Shown: positions 40,947 through 45,542 of the stretch, piece by piece | How the letters are laid out: each line of letters begins with the position of its first letter | How positions within the stretch are numbered: the stretch's first letter is position 1 | NCBI GenBank assembly: GCA_031277255.1 | Contig: JAITMS010000021.1 | Coordinates: 1-45,542, forward strand | Source of the DNA: Azonexus sp. | Lineage (GTDB): Bacteria > Pseudomonadota > Gammaproteobacteria > Burkholderiales > Rhodocyclaceae | Direction: 5' to 3' | Length of the DNA: 45,542 nt | Position numbers and translations under genes: made by a program | Notes under the pieces: generated by a model | Databases searched by the model: none | Told to the model about the DNA's origin: nothing | What the model saw: only the letters and a program-made list of their open reading frames with translations

Positions 40947-40975
40947 TTGACAACTATGCGCATTGCGCATATTAT
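40947..40975 (+). promoter_or_regulatory. Strong sigma-70 promoter with a palindrome filling the spacer
   Basis: TTGACA (40,947-40,952) and TATTAT (40,970-40,975) are separated by exactly 17 bp. The spacer and its edges hold TATGCGCATTGCGCATA (40,955-40,971), an 8-1-8 perfect palindrome, so a dimeric regulator could block or control the plus-strand arm here. Its half-sites match those of the palindrome at 29,211. Confidence 0.75.
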
Positions 40976-41048
40976 ACAGTCATGGTTAGGCAAAACGCAG
41001 AACCAGCCGACGGCCCCCGGAGAAGCGGGTTTCTTCAAGGAGATCAAA

Positions 41049-41261
41049 ATGAGCAAGTTCGAAATCTTCCGCAGCGACATCAACAAGGTCGTTCTGAAAG
41101 CTGCTCAGTTCAATACAGAAGCCGATGCCCTCGGTCAATACATGAGCGTTCTCATGTTGGCCGGTATCCTCCGTGGCCGGAACTGCGACACCGTCGAGCG
41201 CGTGGGCAATGGCTACCGACTGACAAACGGCTGGGTGGTCGAGGTTCGCGCCGTCCAATAA
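41049..41261 (+). CDS. Small phage protein, first gene of the controlled operon
   Basis: 70 residues from ATG 41049, preceded by AAGGAG six bases upstream; a longer frame from 40,947 would start inside the promoter. FEIFRSDINKVVLKAAQFNTEADALGQYM, then a GNGYRLTNGWVVEV beta hairpin. No family known to me. First gene after the strong promoter. Confidence 0.6.
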   Translation: MSKFEIFRSDINKVVLKAAQFNTEADALGQYMSVLMLAGILRGRNCDTVERVGNGYRLTNGWVVEVRAVQ

Positions 41262-41267
41262 CTCGAA

Positions 41268-41291
41268 CCGCCCTGAAAGGGGCGGGTTTTT
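41268..41291 (+). terminator. Weak Rho-independent terminator or attenuator
   Basis: CCGCCC and GGGCGG (6-bp stem, loop TGAAAG) followed by G and five Ts. It lies between two small genes and may partly stop readthrough. GGAGG for the next gene follows immediately. Confidence 0.5.
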
Positions 41292-41301
41292 GGAGGAAAA
41301 A

Positions 41302-41517
41302 ATGAGCACAAATATCAACGGGCGTGACTGGAATCTTGAGCCGGAGCAAGTTACCGGGAAGGGCTGGCGCGTTGTCATGAAAACCGGGAGCCGAAAGAAG
41401 GGGACAAAAGTCACGGTTCCCGTTTCTGATCCAGACTACACGCTGGCGGAGGCACAGACTTTTATCAGAAACAACCGCGCCGCTGACTTCGCTGATGCCG
41501 CCAGAAGCGTGGGGTAA
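41302..41517 (+). CDS. Small phage protein
   Basis: 71 residues from ATG 41302, with GGAGG five bases upstream. INGRDWNLEPEQVTGKGWRVVMKTG, a basic KK-rich turn, and an AEAQTFIRNNRAADFADAARS helix. Possible beta-hairpin plus helix protein. No family recognised. The next gene starts 2 bp after its stop. Confidence 0.55.
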   Translation: MSTNINGRDWNLEPEQVTGKGWRVVMKTGSRKKGTKVTVPVSDPDYTLAEAQTFIRNNRAADFADAARSVG

Positions 41518-41519
41518 AA

Positions 41520-41837
41520 ATGGGAAATACCCGCCGCAACTGGTACAAGCTGTGGGCCGTCGATCTGGCGGCCCACACTGCCACACACGAAACGGGCTTG
41601 ACCGTTCAATTTGTCGACGGCCTGATTTTTCCAAAGCCGCTGACCGGCACGCACTGCATGGCCGATGGCGTTGGCGAATGGACGGGGAGCGTGGTGGGCG
41701 GCGATAAGGCAATTTTGGCTTGGGCGACGCGGCGCGGTATCCGCGACATCAACGCCATTCAAGCAAGCACCGCTCGCCACATGGAAGAAGCTGGCCGGGT
41801 ATTTGCCCGCGCCAAGGCCGATGCGGCGGCTAAATGA
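41520..41837 (+). CDS. Hypothetical phage protein
   Basis: 105 residues. Aromatic-rich N-terminus (NWYKLWAVDLAAHTATHETGL), central VQFVDGLIFPKPLTG beta segment, C-terminal helix (ARHMEEAGRVFARAKADAA). Its stop overlaps the next start (ATGA). No known family. Confidence 0.55.
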   Translation: MGNTRRNWYKLWAVDLAAHTATHETGLTVQFVDGLIFPKPLTGTHCMADGVGEWTGSVVGGDKAILAWATRRGIRDINAIQASTARHMEEAGRVFARAKADAAAK

Positions 41838-42037
41838 TGGTCAACCCGAATCCAGACGACATCTGCGCCGTCCGTGAGGCGGCGGGCCTGACGAAAACAG
41901 AAGCCGCGGCGCTTCTTCACACAACTTACAGAACATGGCAACAGTGGGAGTCAGGTGACCGAAAAATGCACCCGGCATTCTGGGAGTTATTCCAGATAAA
42001 GACCGGAACCGCCGAAGCCCTTCCCCCTGCCCGTTGA
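41834..42037 (+). CDS. XRE-type helix-turn-helix regulator
   Basis: 67 residues: AVREAAGLTKTEAAALLHTTYRTWQQWESGDRKM is a single compact XRE helix-turn-helix. Such mini-regulators in phage late arms can modulate promoters such as that at 40,947. It overlaps the previous gene by four bases. Confidence 0.7.
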   Translation: MMVNPNPDDICAVREAAGLTKTEAAALLHTTYRTWQQWESGDRKMHPAFWELFQIKTGTAEALPPAR

Positions 42038-42062
42038 CCCGACGCGCCCGTAATCTGGGCGC

Positions 42063-42338
42063 ATGGCTTCCCTTCCAGTTTGCGGCGACTGCCGCCATTT
42101 CTTTTCTTCCGAACTCGCCAATCATAAAAGCGTGCTGGCGGGCTTTGGCTATTGCCATTCCTCTGACGACGTGGCGCAGCGGGCGCGGTTTTTTCGCGGG
42201 GATATTACGGTTTGTTGGCATAAGCCAGGGCGGTTTGAGGTTGCGCCGCCACCCTCTCCCCCTTCGACAAGGCTCAGGACAGGCCCGGCCCCTCTCCCAT
42301 CAAGGGAGAGGGGTGATTTGCCAGAGGACGGAGCATGA
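42063..42338 (+). CDS. Small cysteine-containing phage protein with repeat-derived tail
   Basis: 91 residues. CGDCRHFFSSELANHKSVLAGFGYC plus FRGDITVCW gives a Cys/His pattern like small metal-binding phage proteins. From about residue 63 on, the product (PSPPSTRLRTGPAPLPSRERG) is translated from a dispersed repeat, so the ancestral protein was about 60-65 residues. The stop overlaps the lysozyme start (GCATGA region). GCGCCC/GGGCGC repeats flank the start. Confidence 0.55.
   Translation: MASLPVCGDCRHFFSSELANHKSVLAGFGYCHSSDDVAQRARFFRGDITVCWHKPGRFEVAPPPSPPSTRLRTGPAPLPSRERGDLPEDGA
42251..42313. repeat. Nested palindromic element (copy like 29,736, reverse orientation)
   Basis: CCCTCTCCC, then a CCTTCGACAAGGCTCAGGAC element, then CCCCTCTCCCATCAAGGGAGAG. 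It is the mirror-image arrangement of the 29,736-29,802 element. It encodes the C-terminal tail of the Cys-containing protein. Confidence 0.75.
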
Positions 42339-42850
42339 GTCAGCGCCTCAAGGCCGCGCTGGCGGTTGCCGTTGCCATTGCCGTCCCCGCCGAGGGACTG
42401 CGGCAGGTGGCTTATCACGATCCGGGCGGGGTGTTGACGGTCTGCTACGGCTCGACGCGCGGCATTGACCCGGCCAAGACCTACTCGCTGGCCGAGTGCC
42501 AGGCGCGGCTGGATGCTGACATGCTGGCGGCGCTGGAGTCCGTGGAGCGGTGCGCGCCGGGGGTGCCGGAGAATGTGCTGGCGGCCTTTGGCGATGCCGT
42601 CTACAACTTGGGGCCAGAGATTGTTTGCGATCCGGTCAAGTCGCGCGCTGCGCGCTTGCTGGCGGCGGGCGATGTGGCGGCAGCCTGCCGGGAGTTGCCG
42701 AGGTGGGACAAGGCGCGGGTTGGCGGGGTGATGGTGAGTCTGCCGGGGCTGACGAAACGGCGGGCGGTGGAGATGGAAGTTTGTTTGGGCGGGGTACCCT
42801 CTCCCCCGGCCCCTCTCCCGCAAGCGGGCGAGGGGAGGAGTGTGCTGTGA
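42335..42850 (+). CDS. SAR-type lysozyme (glycoside hydrolase family 24)
   Basis: 171 residues. The weakly hydrophobic Ala/Val-rich N-terminal helix (LKAALAVAVAIAVPAEG) looks like a signal-arrest-release segment. The catalytic triad follows T4 lysozyme spacing: Glu20, Asp29, Thr35 (EGLRQVAYHDPGGVLT). Later CYGST and a FGDAVYNLGP helix fit the family. It cleaves the glycan of peptidoglycan. The C-terminus (SPPAPLPQAGEG) is from a repeat and should be a tail without function. It overlaps the Rz start (GTGA). Confidence 0.88.
   Translation: MSQRLKAALAVAVAIAVPAEGLRQVAYHDPGGVLTVCYGSTRGIDPAKTYSLAECQARLDADMLAALESVERCAPGVPENVLAAFGDAVYNLGPEIVCDPVKSRAARLLAAGDVAAACRELPRWDKARVGGVMVSLPGLTKRRAVEMEVCLGGVPSPPAPLPQAGEGRSVL
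42797..42839. repeat. CCCTCTCCC-type palindromic element at lysozyme end
   Basis: CCCTCTCCCCCGGCCCCTC, then CCCGCAAGCGGG and GAGGGGAGG. It encodes the last residues of the lysozyme, and its GAGG end also provides the ribosome-binding site of the Rz gene. Confidence 0.75.
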
Positions 42851-43356
42851 TTGATCTGGCCATTTTTCCGCTGTGGGCCAGAGTGGCGCTGGCGGCTGTT
42901 GTGGCGGCGCTGTGTTTTGCCGCTGGCTGGCTGGTCGAGGGTTGGCGTAAGGATGTCGAGATCAGCGCCCTCAAGTTCGAGCAGCAGCGGCAGCGGGGTG
43001 AGGCGTTGAATGCGGCGCTGCTCCGGCTTTCCGCCGCCAACAAGGTGAACGAAAAACTGGTCGCCGATCTGGCTGCCGCCGACAACGCCCGGATTCAATT
43101 TGCTGAGGAGAAAGATCGTGAAATCCGCCGTCTCTCAACTGGCCGCCGTTGCCTTGATGCTGCTGTTGTCAGCGTGCTCAACGGTGACGCCGCCGCCACC
43201 CTGCCCCCGGCCCGATCCGAGTCTGTACCAGACGATGCCGCCTTTGCCTCCGATACCAATGTCGCACTCTGGGCGCGCACCTGCCGCGACCGCTACGACG
43301 CTTGCCGGGGGCGGCTTGAGGCGATCAACATTTTCTACCGGGATTCTAATGAGTGA
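42847..43356 (+). CDS. Rz-like inner-membrane spanin
   Basis: 169 residues from GTG 42847, overlapping the lysozyme stop and preceded by GGAGG. The N-terminal TM helix (about 6-26: PLWARVALAAVVAALCFAAGW) anchors it. A periplasmic coiled coil (about 35-85, KFEQQRQRGEALNAALLRLSA...) follows, then a C-terminal CRDRYDACRGRLEAIN region. Rz pairs with the lipoprotein Rz1, whose gene is nested in another frame, to fuse inner and outer membranes at lysis. Confidence 0.8.
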   Translation: MIDLAIFPLWARVALAAVVAALCFAAGWLVEGWRKDVEISALKFEQQRQRGEALNAALLRLSAANKVNEKLVADLAAADNARIQFAEEKDREIRRLSTGRRCLDAAVVSVLNGDAAATLPPARSESVPDDAAFASDTNVALWARTCRDRYDACRGRLEAINIFYRDSNE

Positions 43357-43582
43357 CGAGGCCGACCGCGCCAGCGAGCGCGAGGAAGCATTTCGGGCGG
43401 ACGCTCTGGCTGATATGGCGCGCCGGATGGCAGAGCAGGCGCGGAATTACCGAGCAGCGTACCCGCAGGATTGCTTTGTCTGCGGCGAGCCGATTCCAGA
43501 AGCGCGGCGGCTGGCGCTGCCGGGGGTGTGCACTTGTATTGAGTGCCAGACAGACATTGAGCGAGAGTTGAGGGCGACATGA
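43118..43582 (+). CDS. Rz1-like spanin lipoprotein frame, open into the TraR-like gene
   Basis: GTG 43118 lies in a different frame within Rz. The product starts with a signal peptide and a lipobox LLSAC (Cys20): KSAVSQLAAVALMLLLSAC. It continues with a Pro-rich mature part (PPPPCPRPDPSL, MPPLPPIP), as in Rz1 o-spanins. There is no stop before 43,349; the frame runs directly into the TraR/DksA-like protein. Either Rz1 is fused to that protein, or the stop is lost and only the first 75 or so residues are functional. Confidence 0.65.
   Translation: MKSAVSQLAAVALMLLLSACSTVTPPPPCPRPDPSLYQTMPPLPPIPMSHSGRAPAATATTLAGGGLRRSTFSTGILMSDEADRASEREEAFRADALADMARRMAEQARNYRAAYPQDCFVCGEPIPEARRLALPGVCTCIECQTDIERELRAT
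43349..43582 (+). CDS. TraR/DksA-like C4 zinc-finger protein
   Basis: 77 residues from ATG 43349. DEADRASEREEAFRADALADMARRM is the coiled N-terminus of TraR-type proteins. CFVCGEPIPEARRLALPGVCTCIEC holds the zinc finger (CxxC ... CxxC) as in Mu gp25-like proteins. Such proteins bind the RNA polymerase secondary channel and change late promoters. It is in the same frame as Rz1, so fusion to the lipoprotein is possible. Confidence 0.8.
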   Translation: MSDEADRASEREEAFRADALADMARRMAEQARNYRAAYPQDCFVCGEPIPEARRLALPGVCTCIECQTDIERELRAT

Positions 43583-43995
43583 CGATACAGGTGGATTTCT
43601 GGGTATTAGTGAATATCCTGCTGGCTTTTTTCGGCTTTGCCTTTGCCGTCTGGAAGGTGCTCGATAGGAAGCAGGACGCCCGTTTTGCCAATATGGAGGC
43701 GGCCCGCATGGCGGGCGGCGAGCATTGGGACAGCCGGTTTAACGCCCTGGAGGCCGCACAGAAAGCGGCCAGCGCCGAACTGGCGCGGCGGGTGGAGATT
43801 GCCGAGGCGTTACGGGTCGATGTGGCAAAAATCATGGGCAGCCGGGAAAACGCGCCGGATGTCAGCAAGGTCTATGACCGGATCAACGAGGTAGCCGACG
43901 AGGTGGCTCGCGTGGCTGGCGAGATGAGCGCCCTGCAACGTTCGGTCAATCGTGTCGAAAATTTTTTGCTCAACCGCAAGGGGGACGAGGCATGA
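43579..43995 (+). CDS. DUF2730 family phage protein
   Basis: 138 residues. The N-terminal TM helix (VDFWVLVNILLAFFGFAFAVWKV) and a long coiled coil (AALEAAQKAASAELARRVEIAE; VYDRINEVADEVARVAGEMSALQRSVNRVENFLL) match DUF2730, encoded before small terminase genes in Mu-like phages. Function unknown. Overlaps both neighbours by four bases. Confidence 0.8.
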   Translation: MTIQVDFWVLVNILLAFFGFAFAVWKVLDRKQDARFANMEAARMAGGEHWDSRFNALEAAQKAASAELARRVEIAEALRVDVAKIMGSRENAPDVSKVYDRINEVADEVARVAGEMSALQRSVNRVENFLLNRKGDEA

Positions 43996-44300
43996 ATTAC
44001 GCCGAAATTCTGCGCGAAGACACGCGCCTCATGCTGTTGCGGCTGATTGATGAAATCAGCGACCGGCGGCGCGGCAACAGTGCCCAACTGACCGATTTGC
44101 ATAACCGGCTGACAACAAAACCCATAGCGCATGACGAAATCAAGACTGAACTGCGCTGGTTGGCCGAACGCCAGTTGCTGGAAATCGACGAGGCCGGTTC
44201 GGTGCTGATGGTGACGCTGACGGAACGTGGACATGAGGTGGCAACAGGCGCTGCGGCGATGGCTGGCGTAGCGCGCTACGCGCCGTGGGGCGGGGTTTAA
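43992..44300 (+). CDS. Winged-helix phage protein (VpaChn25_0724-like)
   Basis: 102 residues. Helical N-terminus (AEILREDTRLMLLRLIDEISDRRRGNS), a winged-helix body (AHDEIKTELRWLAERQLLEIDE) and a beta end with MVTLTERGHEVA. Family of short Mu-like proteins before the small terminase. Possible DNA-binding role in packaging or regulation. Confidence 0.7.
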   Translation: MNYAEILREDTRLMLLRLIDEISDRRRGNSAQLTDLHNRLTTKPIAHDEIKTELRWLAERQLLEIDEAGSVLMVTLTERGHEVATGAAAMAGVARYAPWGGV

Positions 44301-44303
44301 GCC

Positions 44304-44843
44304 ATGCCGCAGCCGAAAAAGGTCGACCTCTTGCCTGAGGCGCTGCGCGCCGAGTTGAACCGGGTCATCAAGGCCAATGGTTATGCCGGTTATGAGGCAA
44401 TTTCCGCCTGGCTTTCTGAACAGGGTCATGCCATCGGCAAGAGCGCGCTGGCCGAGCATGGCCTTGCTTTGAAGGAGATTGTGCGCCACGAGCGTGACAT
44501 GCAGTTGGCGGCGGAGGCGATGGTCGGCGAATTGGGCGAGGATTTTGACGCCAAATCGGGGGCGCTGCTGGCGCAGGCGGTGTCGACGCTGGCGGGCCGG
44601 GCGGCAATGAGCCGGGTGGTGAGCCAGGAAGTCATGGAGATTGGCGATATTCTCGATCTGGCGCGCGCCGCCAAGACGGTGCAGGAGGCGCGGAGCGGCA
44701 GCCTGAAGGAGCGCCAGGCGGCGCAGAAGGCGCGTGAACAGTTGCTGGCCGAACAGCGGAATAAGCTGGATGCGCTGGGGCAGTCGGGCGCGGTGCCGTC
44801 CGATGTCCTGGCCAAGATCATCAAGGCGGCTTATGACCTTTGA
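44304..44843 (+). CDS. DUF3486 protein, probable small terminase (Mu gp27-like)
   Basis: 179 residues, helical. KVDLLPEALRAELNRVIKANGYAGYEAISAWLSEQG is the DUF3486 N-terminal HTH-like part; a coiled C-terminus (AQKAREQLLAEQRNKLDALG) follows. In Mu-like phages this is the small terminase candidate that binds DNA and recruits the large subunit. Its last ten bases overlap the next gene. Confidence 0.85.
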   Translation: MPQPKKVDLLPEALRAELNRVIKANGYAGYEAISAWLSEQGHAIGKSALAEHGLALKEIVRHERDMQLAAEAMVGELGEDFDAKSGALLAQAVSTLAGRAAMSRVVSQEVMEIGDILDLARAAKTVQEARSGSLKERQAAQKAREQLLAEQRNKLDALGQSGAVPSDVLAKIIKAAYDL

Positions 44844-45542
44844 ACCGGCCCTGATGCTCTTTCCCTACCAGCGCCGCTGGGTACAGGATGAGTCGCGCTT
44901 CAAGATCGCCATGTTCGCCCGGCAGTGCGGCAAGACCTTCACCAGCACGCTGGAAATCGCGCTCGACGTGGCGCGGGCCGAGGCCGAGGGGCGGCGGACG
45001 CGCTGGGTAATCCTCTCGCGCGGCGAGCGCCAGGCGAGAGAGGCGATGAACGAGGGCGTCAAGCTGCATTTGCGCGCACTGCAAGCGGCTTTCAAAGAGT
45101 TCGAGATGCCTTTTGACGCCAGCGTGCGGGCGTTGGAGGTGGAGACGCCCGGCGGCAGCCGTGTCACGGCGCTCCCGGCCAACCCGGATACGGCGCGCGG
45201 TTTCTCGGCCAACGTGCTCCTGGACGAGTTTGCCTTTCACGCCGACAGCCGGGCGATCTGGCGTGCCCTGTTCCCAGTCATCAGCAAGCCGGGGCTGAAA
45301 CTGCGCGTGATTTCGACGCCCAACGGCAAGGGCAACAAGTTCTACGAGCTGATGACCTTGCCGGGAACCCTCTCCCCCGACCCCTCGCCCGCAAGCGGGA
45401 GAGGGGAGGCAAATGCGCCCTCGCTCCCACTTGTTGGAGAGAGGATAGGAGAGAGGGCTGGGGTCTGGTCACGGCACAGCACGGACATCTACCAGGCCGT
45501 CGCCGATGGCCTGCCGCGTGACATCGAGGAATTGAAGGCCGG
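44833..45542 (+). CDS. Terminase large subunit (Mu gp28-like), partial, with a repeat insertion
   Basis: ATG 44833 begins 236 residues that run off the window. LMLFPYQRRWVQDESRFKIAMFARQCGKT gives Walker A (ARQCGKT, 29-35), and NVLLDEFAFH gives Walker B (Asp131-Glu132), then VISTPNGKGNKF. At about residue 177-210 a dispersed repeat is inserted in frame (TLSPDPSPASGRGEAN and a second Pro/Gly-Glu stretch). Sequence then resumes with WSRHSTDIYQAVADGLPRD, typical of the family. The insert is next to the nuclease-domain boundary, so activity is uncertain. It pumps DNA into heads. Confidence 0.88.
   Translation, partial: MTFEPALMLFPYQRRWVQDESRFKIAMFARQCGKTFTSTLEIALDVARAEAEGRRTRWVILSRGERQAREAMNEGVKLHLRALQAAFKEFEMPFDASVRALEVETPGGSRVTALPANPDTARGFSANVLLDEFAFHADSRAIWRALFPVISKPGLKLRVISTPNGKGNKFYELMTLPGTLSPDPSPASGRGEANAPSLPLVGERIGERAGVWSRHSTDIYQAVADGLPRDIEELKA
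45366..45417. repeat. 52-bp CCCTCTCCC-type element inside the terminase gene
   Basis: Same 52-bp unit as at 26,469-26,520 (two mismatches), including GAGGCAAATGCG after the palindrome. It is followed to 45,459 by a second C/G-arm pair (CCCTCGCTCCC, then GAGAGAGGG). The insertion keeps the reading frame. Confidence 0.9.

Larger units (their letters stand above)
8930..45542. mobile_element. Mu-like transposable prophage (siphovirus tail type), right side cut by window edge
   Basis: The span holds transposase A and B, Ner-like and repressor genes, Gam, GemA, Mor, gpI/gpT head genes, connectors, a long non-contractile tail module, lysis genes and a Mu gp28-like terminase. These are hallmark genes of the Mu/B3/D3112 group. 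The left boundary is inferred from a TG end at about 8,930 with repeated GCGATAAATT motifs just inside, 31 bp upstream of an intact host start codon. Portal (DUF935-like) and gpF-like genes are missing and are expected beyond 45,542. Broken yegP and heavy repeat insertion hint at age, but most essential genes are intact. Confidence 0.9.

Noticed and set aside
24051-45459. CRISPR array from repeated palindromes
   Set aside because: Repeats are far apart, lie in genes and have no regular spacers; no cas gene is present.
8930-45542. Complete, inducible phage
   Set aside because: Not claimed: portal and one end are outside the window, and insertions in terminase and other genes make function uncertain.

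Overview
The window is high-GC bacterial chromosome (+ strand 1 to about 8,929) followed by most of a Mu-like transposable prophage that runs off the right edge. The host part carries a bacterial type A RNase P RNA, a YhcG/DUF1016-type nuclease, a ferric-reductase-like flavocytochrome gene overlapping a SAM methyltransferase gene, and a PilZ gene convergent with a HAMP-GGDEF-EAL gene. Gene style, codon use and the many dispersed palindromic repeats fit a betaproteobacterium (Rhodocyclales-like). That placement is inference; no taxonomic marker protein was compared.

PROPHAGE (about 8,930 to >45,542). The gene families are those of Mu/B3/D3112-type phages: DDE transposase A, AAA+ protein B, Ner-like protein, Gam, GemA, Mor, gpI protease, gpT capsid protein, gp35/gp36/gp37-like connectors, DUF2730, DUF3486 and Mu gp28-like terminase. 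The tail module (tail tube, frameshifting G/GT chaperone, 1,153-aa tape measure, DUF2163 protein, TipJ-like protein) is of the long non-contractile, siphovirus type, not Mu's contractile tail. A Dam-type methyltransferase sits at the phage end next to host DNA, where Mu carries its own DNA-modification genes.

LAYOUT. A switch at about 38.43-38.53 kb separates two divergent arms. The minus-strand arm runs Ner, two small genes, DUF3102-like, transposase A, B, a 33-aa ORF, HNH nuclease, Gam, RdgC, small genes including an ASCH protein, GemA, Mor, then after a gap with a 16-bp perfect palindrome, protease/scaffold, capsid, connectors, tail, fibres and Dam. The plus-strand arm runs repressor (XRE + ORF6C), an orphan HsdR-N-like nuclease, a broken yegP, a strong operator-bearing promoter, small genes, SAR lysozyme, Rz/Rz1, TraR-like, DUF2730, DUF3486 and terminase. 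In Mu the lysis-terminase block lies between Mor and the protease on the same strand; here it is on the other arm, opposite strand.

REPEATS. The most unusual feature is heavy colonisation of phage genes by short dispersed palindromic elements of at least five kinds. They lie in-frame inside or at the ends of many genes (tail chaperone, gp35-like, protease/scaffold, GemA, lysozyme, tip protein, terminase). Two 52-bp copies 19 kb apart differ at only two positions and are read in different strands and frames. Other notable points are a canonical T TTT TTC slippery site, a 20-22-residue Ala-rich tandem repeat protein, an opposite-strand membrane ORF filling a gap in the tail operon, and an Rz1 frame that stays open into the TraR-like gene. 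No tRNA, CRISPR array or complete IS element was recognised.
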